Assembly: GCA_029859485.1 (NCBI GenBank)
Contig: JAOUDB010000197.1
Span: 1-5,510 of the forward strand
Source: Desulfuromonadales bacterium
Lineage (GTDB): Bacteria > Desulfobacterota > Desulfuromonadia > Desulfuromonadales > BM103
DNA length: 5,510 nt
Direction of reading: 5' to 3'
Position numbers and translations under genes: made by a program. Below the pieces are notes generated by a model, which was given only the letters and a program-made list of their open reading frames with translations, made no database searches and was not told the origin of the DNA. This document shows, in pieces, positions 1 through 4,750 of the stretch. Within the stretch, counting starts at the first letter, position 1. The number at the start of each line of letters is the position of its first letter.

Positions 1-132
1 CCATGTGTCATCGGTGCTCCCAATGTTCGGTTCAATAAACTGTGCATCGACGCTGAACTGTAAAGCTGGAGTGATGGCAAAGTTATAATAGGACTCGAAC
101 CCCGTTTCGTCGTTCAAAAAATAACGGTTCAA
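1..132 (-). pseudogene. C-terminal remnant of a second OprB-family porin (continues past window edge)
   Basis: Reading the minus strand from 132 towards 1 gives an open stretch that starts LNRYFLNDETGFESYYNF, continues ITPALQFSVDAQFIEP and ends STDDTW at the window edge. It aligns with the last ~45 residues of the neighbouring porin: both contain YNF, then TPA, then a Gln, then I-D/E-P/S, then STD. About 11 of 31 aligned residues are identical and most others are conservative, so this is a diverged paralog and not a recent copy. Only the last barrel strands are present: the neighbouring porin's stop lies directly upstream, and only about 10-15 residues would be expected beyond the edge. It is in the same frame as the intact porin, separated by the codons TAA TCA TAA. 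No start codon or ribosome binding site is seen, so it is probably an untranslated relic. The homology is firm; the pseudogene status is inferred. Confidence 0.75.
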
Positions 133-138
133 TTATGA

Positions 139-1623
139 TTAGAAATCAAGCTGCAAGCGACTCCCGAAAGTATAGGCCGTGTCAGTCGACTTCAAAGGTG
201 AGTCGATAATTTGTGTATTCAGGGTCAAGTGAATTGCAGGTGTCACCTCGAAGTTGTAAAAGATTTCACCCGCGTGTTCAAACTCGTCAACCTCCACGAG
301 AGGGTCCAGAAGGTCGCGCAGGTCTTTGGAAATGTGCGTCGCAGAATAGCCAATGCCCCATTGGTCATTTGGCCGTCCGGTAAAATATTCACCAATCCCG
401 CCGATGCCAAAGCTGTAAAACTGGTCGATCACGTTACGGTCTTTCGGTGCCCATCCGACACGACCAAAGATGCCAATACCCATGGGTTGCAAGTGATGGC
501 GCGCAACCCCCGGGTAGCCACTCTTCTCAATCATCTTGTTGTATGCCTCGACACTGCCACCTTTGACCCATAAATACTGTTCGAAGTTAGCAATAACCGT
601 GTAATTATCGTCCTCTTCGATGGTTGGCAATACCCCCAGGGCTTCACCAATGAAATGGCGCTCTGAGATATCGAAGCTGGCCAGATCCTTGCTGTTGTAG
701 CCAAGAAGAATCCTGAAACTCCCTGGCAACCCCGCGGTGAGCCTTGTGTATTGGTATTGGCCTCCAAGGGTTGTTGTGTTGCGGTTAAAGGCGGTGTCAA
801 AATCCAGCTTCTTGACCGTGCCCGCACTGTCAACCGCAACGAGGACAAAAGTATGATGTTTGTTAGGTACCCAGGACAGGCCAGCTCCCCAGGGAGTATA
901 GGGTACAAACGCACCAAGAATCGGGTTGTTAATCAACCCGGTGTAAGAAAACTGGGTTCGCTCGTTGTTCGCGAAAGTGTTTCCATCTGCCAAACCTGCC
1001 CAGTTAGCCTTGCCGGCGGTCAGAAGAAAACCGCCAGGCAGTCCCTGGTTAAAAAAGACTTCCGAGAGAGTGGTTGTGGACTCACCCGGTACCGGCATGA
1101 ACGCATCCTGGGCCGGTGGCAGCAACGAACCGGTATCCTTGGCAAGACTCTGGTCGGCTTTCCAGGAGGTTTCCCCATGGATATAGAGTGCGCCACCAGG
1201 CCAGAGCCCCGCCTTGCCTGAATCGAATATCAGGGAGTAGTCGGCCGTCCCGTTGTTCCTGGCTGAGCCGTCGTTGTTTCCGCCAGAGACGTTCCATTGC
1301 AAAAATTGCGTCACGCCAAGATCCAGATAGAGTCCATAATCAACCAGGGTATCGCGAAAGCCACCCATGTCTCCCAGCAGATAAGACCGCTCGAATAGGC
1401 CACCCGTGAGGGTATTTGTATCACCATAGAATTTACCGTAGCGCAACATGGCGTAGTGCACTTCAGGTTCAGCCTCGGCCAAAGAAATCATGCCCTTGGA
1501 AGGTGCAGAACCTTTGCTTGTGTCAACCTCCGCTGCCAAGGCAGTTGGTGCGGCGACAAAAACCAGGAAAGCGATAACGATTAGATGATGCAGAAAAAGT
1601 CTGCGACTTTGTTTGTTGATCAT
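139..1623 (-). CDS. OprB-family (carbohydrate-selective type) outer-membrane porin
   Basis: A 494-residue protein predicted to form an outer-membrane beta-barrel for diffusion of sugars or other small solutes. Residues 1-30 form a Sec signal peptide: basic MINKQSRR, a hydrophobic core, and ALA-AE as likely cleavage site. The rest has the Gly/aromatic-rich alternation of OprB porins, with recognisable segments such as YGLYLDLGVTQFLQWN, GALYIHGETSWKAD, GAGLSWVPNKHHTFVL, and in the last third GIFGRVGWAPKDRN followed by FSFGIGGIGEYFTGRPNDQWGIG-like strands. It ends in LQLDF, with the terminal Phe expected for recognition by the BAM complex. Length is in the usual OprB range and no SLH domain is seen. 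The ATG at 1621-1623 is preceded by a near-perfect Shine-Dalgarno. The TRIC gene ends 38 bases upstream, so the two are probably co-transcribed. The substrate cannot be told from sequence; carbohydrate selectivity is only the family name. Confidence 0.9.
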   Translation of the reverse strand: MINKQSRRLFLHHLIVIAFLVFVAAPTALAAEVDTSKGSAPSKGMISLAEAEPEVHYAMLRYGKFYGDTNTLTGGLFERSYLLGDMGGFRDTLVDYGLYLDLGVTQFLQWNVSGGNNDGSARNNGTADYSLIFDSGKAGLWPGGALYIHGETSWKADQSLAKDTGSLLPPAQDAFMPVPGESTTTLSEVFFNQGLPGGFLLTAGKANWAGLADGNTFANNERTQFSYTGLINNPILGAFVPYTPWGAGLSWVPNKHHTFVLVAVDSAGTVKKLDFDTAFNRNTTTLGGQYQYTRLTAGLPGSFRILLGYNSKDLASFDISERHFIGEALGVLPTIEEDDNYTVIANFEQYLWVKGGSVEAYNKMIEKSGYPGVARHHLQPMGIGIFGRVGWAPKDRNVIDQFYSFGIGGIGEYFTGRPNDQWGIGYSATHISKDLRDLLDPLVEVDEFEHAGEIFYNFEVTPAIHLTLNTQIIDSPLKSTDTAYTFGSRLQLDF

Positions 1624-1627
1624 TGAA

Positions 1628-1634
1628 TCCTCCT
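1628..1634 (-). promoter_or_regulatory. Strong ribosome binding site of the porin gene
   Basis: The minus strand reads AGGAGGA here, four bases before the ATG at 1623. This near-complete anti-16S match supports the chosen start and suggests high translation, as expected for an abundant porin. Confidence 0.8.
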
Positions 1635-1661
1635 AAAAGTAGATATGTCCTTTACACACAT

Positions 1662-2309
1662 TCAGTTGCCAGTTCTCTTGCCAATCTTTATAAATTCTCC
1701 GGGTGGCCCCATCCGGATATCGAAGATGATCGCCGCCGCACGCAAAGCGAAAGCGGTGCCGAATCCAGCCACTTCGGCAACGATTTCATGGGCGCCAAGG
1801 TAATGAACCAACACACCGTAAACCAGGGCGCCGGTCAGCGCTGCGGTGGCGTAAAGCTGTCCGCACATGATCATCGGCCGCTGGTTGGTTATGGTGTCGC
1901 GGATCACACCCCCGCCGGTGGCGGTCACCATCCCCATGAACACGGCGATCAGGAACGGTGCTCCGAACTCCAGCGCAACATGGCAACCGACCAATCCGAA
2001 AGAGGCCAGCCCGAGGGCATCCGACCAGATCATCCATCGGCTTTGGTCCGCAGTCTCTCTGACAAAAAAGAAGGTGATCAGGGCCGCCACAAAACAGAGG
2101 ATCAGTTCTTCCGGGTTCTGCGTCCACCAGACGGTGCGACCCAACAGCAAATCCCGCGTCGTACCACCACCGATCCCGGTGATGGTGCCGATCAGCACAA
2201 ACCCCAACACATCCATGCGATTCTTGCCGGCCGTCAGGGCGCCGCTGACGGCGAACACGACATCGCCAAAATACATGATCGCCAGTATGCTTGGACTTAA
2301 CTCAGTCAT
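1662..2309 (-). CDS. TRIC / UPF0126 family cation channel (YicG-like)
   Basis: A 215-residue inner-membrane protein with about seven hydrophobic segments, the length and plan of the UPF0126 family, whose members include prokaryotic TRIC channels that conduct monovalent cations. Two repeats, each with a Gly-rich kinked helix, are visible: GGG at 47-49 with RD at 52-53 (GIGGGTTRDLLLGR), and GGG at 132-134 with RD at 137-138 (TGGGVIRDTITNQ). The segment AGKNRMDVLGF at 28-37 and WSDALGL at 95-101 are also family-typical. The ATG at 2307-2309 has only a weak GAGAAG directly upstream, but the truncated paralog at 4121-4204 aligns from this Met onward, which supports the start. It lies between the MscS gene (151 bases upstream) and the porin (38 bases downstream). 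The family is certain from motifs; K+ or Na+ selectivity here is inference. Confidence 0.9.
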   Translation of the reverse strand: MTELSPSILAIMYFGDVVFAVSGALTAGKNRMDVLGFVLIGTITGIGGGTTRDLLLGRTVWWTQNPEELILCFVAALITFFFVRETADQSRWMIWSDALGLASFGLVGCHVALEFGAPFLIAVFMGMVTATGGGVIRDTITNQRPMIMCGQLYATAALTGALVYGVLVHYLGAHEIVAEVAGFGTAFALRAAAIIFDIRMGPPGEFIKIGKRTGN

Positions 2310-2460
2310 CTTCTCACAACCCGATTCCGCTATTCATGCTCTTTGATGCCAAAATGCCCTATCACACCTATGAATGGCAAAGTCGAGTCGAATATTCAAG
2401 GTGGGCTAGAATCTGCCACCGTATCTAACGTTTCTCCAACAGACTCACGTCTATCAGACC
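2310..2460. other. Intergenic region between MscS and TRIC genes
   Basis: This 151-base gap holds no credible gene, no clear sigma-70 promoter and no hairpin followed by a T-run in either direction. Small symmetric elements exist: a GAATATTC palindrome at 2390-2397 and a GGTGG/CCACC pair around 2400-2420. They are too short to interpret. Readthrough from MscS into TRIC is therefore possible but not demonstrated. Confidence 0.5.
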
Positions 2461-3324
2461 TTAGCCACCAGCCGGTGTTGGGCTCTCAAGTCCATCAGGA
2501 AGGTGCAGATCAAGCTGTGGGTAGGCGATAACAATGCCGGCGTCCTTGAGTGCCCACCAAACGACTTCATTAAGGTGCGATTTCGTTTCCCTGCCATTCC
2601 AGGGGTTCTTCGTCCAGACACAAACCATGTAGTTTACTGAAGAGCTGCCAAATTCAGTCAGGTAAACTGCGGGAGGACGTTCCGTGCACCCTTCTACACG
2701 CGTACCGGCCTCTTCCAGAACGTCACGGACTTTGCTGAGATCTGAGTCGTAGCTGACCCCCACCGTTGTCGAAATGCGCCGAAAGGAGTCGTTGAGCGTA
2801 AAATTGCTGACGTCCTGCTGCACAAATATCGAATTGGGAATCAGTATGTCACATTCTTCAGGTGACCTCCCGACCGTGAAACGAAGACCTACACTTTTAA
2901 CGCGGACAAGACCACTCTGAAACTGGATAATATCACCGTGCTTGACGATGCCTTCCGTCCTTAATATGAAGCCAGCGATGTAATTCTCGGCGACATTTTT
3001 AAACGCAAACCCAAAAGCGACGGCAAAGAGGCCCCCGGTTGTGAACAATGAGGACAAATCAATTCCGGCAAAATGGATGGCAACAATAAAACCGAGAAAC
3101 CAGAAGATTTTATTGATGCTGCTCAGGTAAATTTCGACACCCTTATCAACATCTAGTCCCTTTTTGACAGCTTTTTGCTTTAACCGTCGATCAAGAAAAC
3201 GAATAAACAGGCCCGTCAAAAGCAGGACAATCAGCGCCTTGAGGCCGTTATAAAGAAACGCCTCCACTCCTTTCACGGGAATGTGACCAAAAAGTTTACT
3301 GAGATGTTCGAGAATCTCTGTCAC
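2461..3324 (-). CDS. MscS-family small-conductance mechanosensitive channel
   Basis: A 287-residue inner-membrane channel of the MscS family, which releases ions and small osmolytes when membrane tension rises, as on hypo-osmotic shock. Three hydrophobic segments are visible at about 24-43, 70-88 and 92-121. The last is the pore-lining helix, with the Gly/Ala-rich GLFAVAFGFAFKNVAENYIAG pattern. The beta domain follows, with DIIQF at 131-135 and the hallmark DILIPNSIF at 159-167. The C-terminal alpha/beta domain ends in IAYPQLDLHL at 266-275, equivalent to the usual IPFPQ-D-H motif. Length matches short MscS proteins. The start is GTG at 3322-3324, with TAAGGA six bases upstream; no ATG gives a better site. 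A candidate promoter lies just upstream. The family call is secure, but the subtype (classical MscS, or a homolog with altered gating) cannot be settled. Confidence 0.92.
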   Translation of the reverse strand: MTEILEHLSKLFGHIPVKGVEAFLYNGLKALIVLLLTGLFIRFLDRRLKQKAVKKGLDVDKGVEIYLSSINKIFWFLGFIVAIHFAGIDLSSLFTTGGLFAVAFGFAFKNVAENYIAGFILRTEGIVKHGDIIQFQSGLVRVKSVGLRFTVGRSPEECDILIPNSIFVQQDVSNFTLNDSFRRISTTVGVSYDSDLSKVRDVLEEAGTRVEGCTERPPAVYLTEFGSSSVNYMVCVWTKNPWNGRETKSHLNEVVWWALKDAGIVIAYPQLDLHLPDGLESPTPAGG

Positions 3325-3330
3325 AGAAAA

Positions 3331-3336
3331 TCCTTA
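3331..3336 (-). promoter_or_regulatory. Ribosome binding site fixing a GTG start for MscS
   Basis: The minus strand reads TAAGGA, six bases before GTG at 3322-3324. This site selects the non-ATG start of the mechanosensitive channel gene. Confidence 0.65.
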
Positions 3337-3351
3337 TCTGCTTTTCTTTTT

Positions 3352-3380
3352 GTAATATCCTTGCACGCGGATGTTGTAAA
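3352..3380 (-). promoter_or_regulatory. Candidate sigma-70 promoter for MscS
   Basis: On the minus strand, TTTACA (5 of 6 to the -35 consensus, at 3375-3380) is followed after exactly 17 bases by TATTAC (4 of 6 to the -10 consensus, at 3352-3357). Transcription would start near 3345, giving a leader of about 20 bases before the GTG and including the ribosome binding site. Position and spacing are good. The call is inference from consensus matching only. Confidence 0.4.
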
Positions 3381-3412
3381 CAAATAATGGCGACAAGCAG
3401 CAGGCTTATGAA

Positions 3413-3427
3413 GCGTACCCGTTACGC
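3413..3427. repeat. Short perfect hairpin downstream of the glycine-zipper gene
   Basis: GCGTA at 3413-3417 and TACGC at 3423-3427 form a 5-bp stem with a 5-base loop, starting four bases beyond the lipoprotein stop codon. In the minus direction it is followed by TTCATAAG and not a T-run, so it is at most a weak terminator or an mRNA 3'-end structure. Confidence 0.3.
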
Positions 3428-3430
3428 CCG

Positions 3431-3703
3431 CTATTGGCCTTGATGGCCGTCTGCGTAACCCTTCTGGTACGCAGCTTCTTTTGACTTCTCATTCTTGTCG
3501 TAAAGATAGCCGCCGGCAGCGCCCGTCGCAGCTCCAATCGCCGCGCCCCAGCCAGCCTCCCCGGAGATCGCACCAATCAGGGCCCCCGCCCCGGCCCCCA
3601 TCGCACTGCCACTGAGTGTTCTCTGCTGAGTGTCCGACATGCCAGCACATCCGAGAAAACTAAAAGCCAAAACCAGCACAAGGCCTATCGTTAGGTTTTT
3701 CAT
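3431..3703 (-). CDS. Small glycine-zipper lipoprotein
   Basis: A 90-residue predicted lipoprotein. Residues 1-18 form a lipoprotein signal peptide ending in F-L-G with Cys19 as the lipidated residue; the -3 position is Phe and not the usual Leu, an acceptable but imperfect lipobox. Residues ~32-66 form a glycine zipper (GSAMGAGAGALIGAISGEAG, then GWGAAIGAATGAAGGYLYD), expected to make tightly packed helices in or on a membrane. A charged tail (DKNEKSKEAAYQKGYADGH) follows. The start is ATG at 3701-3703, with AAGGAG at 3710-3715 six bases away. A longer in-frame extension to 3856 overlaps the upstream gene, lacks a signal at its new N-terminus and is rejected. The Rap1a-like gene ends 40 bases upstream. 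Such proteins are common in proteobacterial envelopes, often without assigned function; the sequence shows no more specific role. Confidence 0.85.
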   Translation of the reverse strand: MKNLTIGLVLVLAFSFLGCAGMSDTQQRTLSGSAMGAGAGALIGAISGEAGWGAAIGAATGAAGGYLYDKNEKSKEAAYQKGYADGHQGQ

Positions 3704-3743
3704 AAAATACTCCTTAAATATAGTTTTATGCAATTCCGGTCGT

Positions 3744-4124
3744 TCAATCGCAGAGCCATGTTTCATGTAAAAATCGGAATTGTGCTTCCACCGGCAACTC
3801 ATTGTGATGTTGGGGGTTGGCTTTGACCCATTCGATGAACAGGTCGACGGTTTCATTACGTGACGGAGCCGGCACCGGCACGCAGATCTCTGAGTCGGCG
3901 TTCGGACCGATTCTGCTTACTTCGTGGTAGTGATAAGCCCCTACCAGATATCCGTGGCAGAAGTTAATCGCTTCTGCATACAAAATATCGTCCGGGCTCG
4001 CCGAGCAGAGGTTGAGCAGGTTTTGTGTTGTCCTGACCTCGAAATCGATTTCTTCCACGGCTTGCGCCGCCAGGGGGGCAACGAACAAACCAAGCAACAT
4101 TATTGTGATGATTCTATGCTTCAT
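3744..4124 (-). CDS. Exported Rap1a/Tai-like immunity-family protein
   Basis: A 126-residue periplasmic protein. Residues 1-22 form a Sec signal peptide with AQA-V as likely cleavage site. The mature part shows the spaced pattern of the Rap1a/Tai family: LLNLCSAS at 36-43, FCHGYLVGAYHYHE at 55-68, a third Cys in ICVPVPAPSR at 80-89, an amphipathic ETVDLFIEWVKANPQ at 91-105, and a C-terminal Cys at 125 (LHETWLCD). The four Cys (40, 56, 81, 125) could form two disulfides. Known Rap1a/Tai proteins neutralise periplasmic amidase effectors of type VI secretion, but many homologs are solitary, and no effector is present here. ATG at 4122-4124 has AAGGAG at 4131-4136. The start overlaps the stop of a short upstream ORF derived from a truncated TRIC gene (ATGA), so translation may be coupled. 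Family membership is likely; an immunity role is only possible. Confidence 0.72.
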   Translation of the reverse strand: MKHRIITIMLLGLFVAPLAAQAVEEIDFEVRTTQNLLNLCSASPDDILYAEAINFCHGYLVGAYHYHEVSRIGPNADSEICVPVPAPSRNETVDLFIEWVKANPQHHNELPVEAQFRFLHETWLCD

Positions 4125-4204
4125 ATCGAACTCCTTTTGCTTGCGTTATCGCGCAAATCGCCGAAATACATGATCACCAGTATGTCTGGGCCCAGTTCCG
4201 CCAT
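4121..4204 (-). pseudogene. Truncated 5' end of a second TRIC/UPF0126 gene, now a 27-codon leader ORF
   Basis: The minus strand encodes MAELGPDILVIMYFGD from the ATG at 4202-4204, then LRDNASKRSSI and a TGA at 4121-4123. The first 16 residues match the N-terminus of the intact TRIC protein (MTELSPSILAIMYFGD) at 12 of 16 positions. At DNA level it is 37 of 48 bases, with 25 of 27 in the last nine codons. Several differences are synonymous (TTA/CTG, GAG/GAA, TTT/TTC), so both copies evolved as coding sequence before this one was cut. Similarity stops abruptly after GGCGAT at 4157. A good ribosome binding site (GGAGAG, 4210-4215) with five-base spacing remains, so the short ORF may still be translated. 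Its stop shares ATGA with the start of the Rap1a-like gene. Seven-helix channel function is impossible. Confidence 0.75.
4141..4156. repeat. Small inverted repeat abutting the TRIC truncation point
   Basis: TTGCG at 4141-4145 and CGCAA at 4152-4156 form a perfect 5-bp stem around a six-base loop. The last base of the repeat directly adjoins the point where similarity to TRIC ends (4157). It may mark a recombination junction, or be chance. It does not fit an integron attC core. Confidence 0.3.
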
Positions 4205-4317
4205 CAACTCTCTCCATTATGCCGAACTGATACGGCCACCTGCATTGCAACCAGGCCACAACTGATGCCAAAGTTTATTGGTAATCAAAGAAAGCGCGCT
4301 GGCATCCCTGCCTCTGA
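4205..4317. other. Spacer between SHOCT gene and TRIC remnant
   Basis: This stretch of about 110 bases holds the ribosome binding site of the TRIC remnant at 4210-4215 and most of the inverted repeat at 4281-4321. On the minus strand a CATAAT resembling a -10 box lies just upstream of the ribosome binding site, but no acceptable -35 box stands 16-18 bases away. No gene is seen. Confidence 0.4.
4210..4215 (-). promoter_or_regulatory. Ribosome binding site of the TRIC remnant ORF
   Basis: The minus strand reads GGAGAG, five bases before the ATG at 4202-4204. It is stronger than the site of the intact TRIC gene and supports residual translation of the 27-codon ORF. Confidence 0.55.
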
Positions 4318-4321
4318 TTAC
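4281..4321. repeat. Inverted repeat spanning the 3' end of the SHOCT gene
   Basis: GTAATCAAAG at 4281-4290 pairs with CTCTGATTAC at 4312-4321. In minus-strand RNA this gives a 10-bp stem with one G-U pair and a 21-base loop, which itself contains a small GGCA/TGCC hairpin at 4301-4312. One arm includes the SHOCT stop codon. The bases that follow in the direction of transcription are CAATAAAC and not a T-run, so it is not a classical intrinsic terminator. It could stabilise the mRNA 3' end or attenuate readthrough into the Rap1a-like gene. Confidence 0.45.
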
Positions 4322-4701
4322 ATCCCATCCAGAATCGCCTTCTTTTTTGCCTGGTACTCTTCCGGGGTAATATAACCGCCGGCGGCCAATTTATCCAGTT
4401 CCTTGATTCTGGCCTCGGCTGAGGGCTGAGGAGCAGGAGCAGGAGCAGGAGCAGGAGCCTGCTGGACAGGGCGCGGTTGACTGTAAGACTGGTGTTCAAT
4501 TGCCTGAGTCCTCTCCTTGTCTCGCTCTACGGCTCCTTTAATCAAGCTTCCCGCCACCATGCCACCAAGAAAACTAGACCCTTTGCCAGCCTGTGCGTCA
4601 TTCTTGATGCCGGGCAGCCCGGTCAGGAAAACAACTGCCACAATCAGTATGGCCATGGTTCTACGCAAATTAACCGCCCTGTACTTAGACACTGTTCGCA
4701 T
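4318..4701 (-). CDS. Exported SHOCT-domain protein with Ala-Pro linker
   Basis: A 127-residue protein in three parts. Residues 1-38 are a long signal peptide or N-terminal anchor: basic start, hydrophobic MAILIVAVVFLTGLPG, possible cleavage AQA-G. Residues 39-58 are Gly-rich (GSSFLGGMVAGSLIKGA). A linker at 82-92 is pure Ala-Pro repeat. Residues 96-127 are a clear SHOCT domain (EARIKELDKLAAGGYITPEEYQAKK), a short C-terminal module thought to mediate oligomerisation or interaction. The start at 4699-4701 has AGGAGA at 4707-4712, six to seven bases upstream; an internal Met16 is possible but lacks such a site. The upstream hypothetical gene ends 49 bases away, so co-transcription is likely. The Ala-Pro linker is encoded by a perfect tandem hexanucleotide repeat. 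The domain is certain; its partner and exact role are unknown. Confidence 0.88.
   Translation of the reverse strand: MRTVSKYRAVNLRRTMAILIVAVVFLTGLPGIKNDAQAGKGSSFLGGMVAGSLIKGAVERDKERTQAIEHQSYSQPRPVQQAPAPAPAPAPQPSAEARIKELDKLAAGGYITPEEYQAKKKAILDGM
4429..4458. repeat. Five perfect tandem copies of AGGAGC
   Basis: The plus strand carries five uninterrupted AGGAGC units, 30 bases. On the coding strand they read GCTCCT and encode the Ala-Pro linker of the SHOCT protein. Because the unit is six bases, slippage would change linker length by two residues without breaking the frame. Confidence 0.9.
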
Positions 4702-4706
4702 TTTTA

Positions 4707-4712
4707 TCTCCT
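4707..4712 (-). promoter_or_regulatory. Ribosome binding site of the SHOCT gene
   Basis: The minus strand reads AGGAGA, five bases after which the ATG region begins (start at 4699-4701). It favours the first Met over the internal Met16. Confidence 0.6.
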
Positions 4713-4750
4713 ACAAATGATAAGTATTAACTTAACCAAATCCGAAGAGC

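Noticed and set aside
751..1221. Plus-strand open frame of 156 codons inside the porin gene.
   Set aside because: It lies wholly within the porin coding sequence, has unusual composition and no recognisable motif.
1623..2300. A 225-codon open frame on the plus strand opposite the TRIC gene.
   Set aside because: It is rich in His, Gln, Asp and Arg without domain features, lacks a convincing ribosome binding site, and mirrors a well-supported minus-strand membrane protein.
2343..2531. Plus-strand 62-codon frame covering the gap between TRIC and MscS.
   Set aside because: It has no ribosome binding site, low-complexity polar content, and runs into the 3' end of the MscS gene.
3704..3856. Upstream in-frame extension of the glycine-zipper gene to 141 residues.
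   Set aside because: It overlaps the Rap1a-like gene on the same strand, destroys the lipoprotein signal position, and the internal ATG at 3703 has a perfect AAGGAG at good spacing.
4141..4165. Possible integron attC core (GTTATCG) at the TRIC break point.
   Set aside because: It does not match the GTTRRRY core, there is no paired RYYYAAC site at a suitable distance, and no integrase or cassette pattern is present.
2262..4204. The two TRIC 5' ends as attachment-site duplications flanking a mobile island.
   Set aside because: The two copies differ at synonymous positions over the whole 48 bases, as expected of diverged coding paralogs and not of a short identical core, and no integrase is in the window.
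4275..4499. Minus-strand frame with a long poly-Leu run.
   Set aside because: The Leu run is the hexanucleotide repeat of the SHOCT gene read in another frame.
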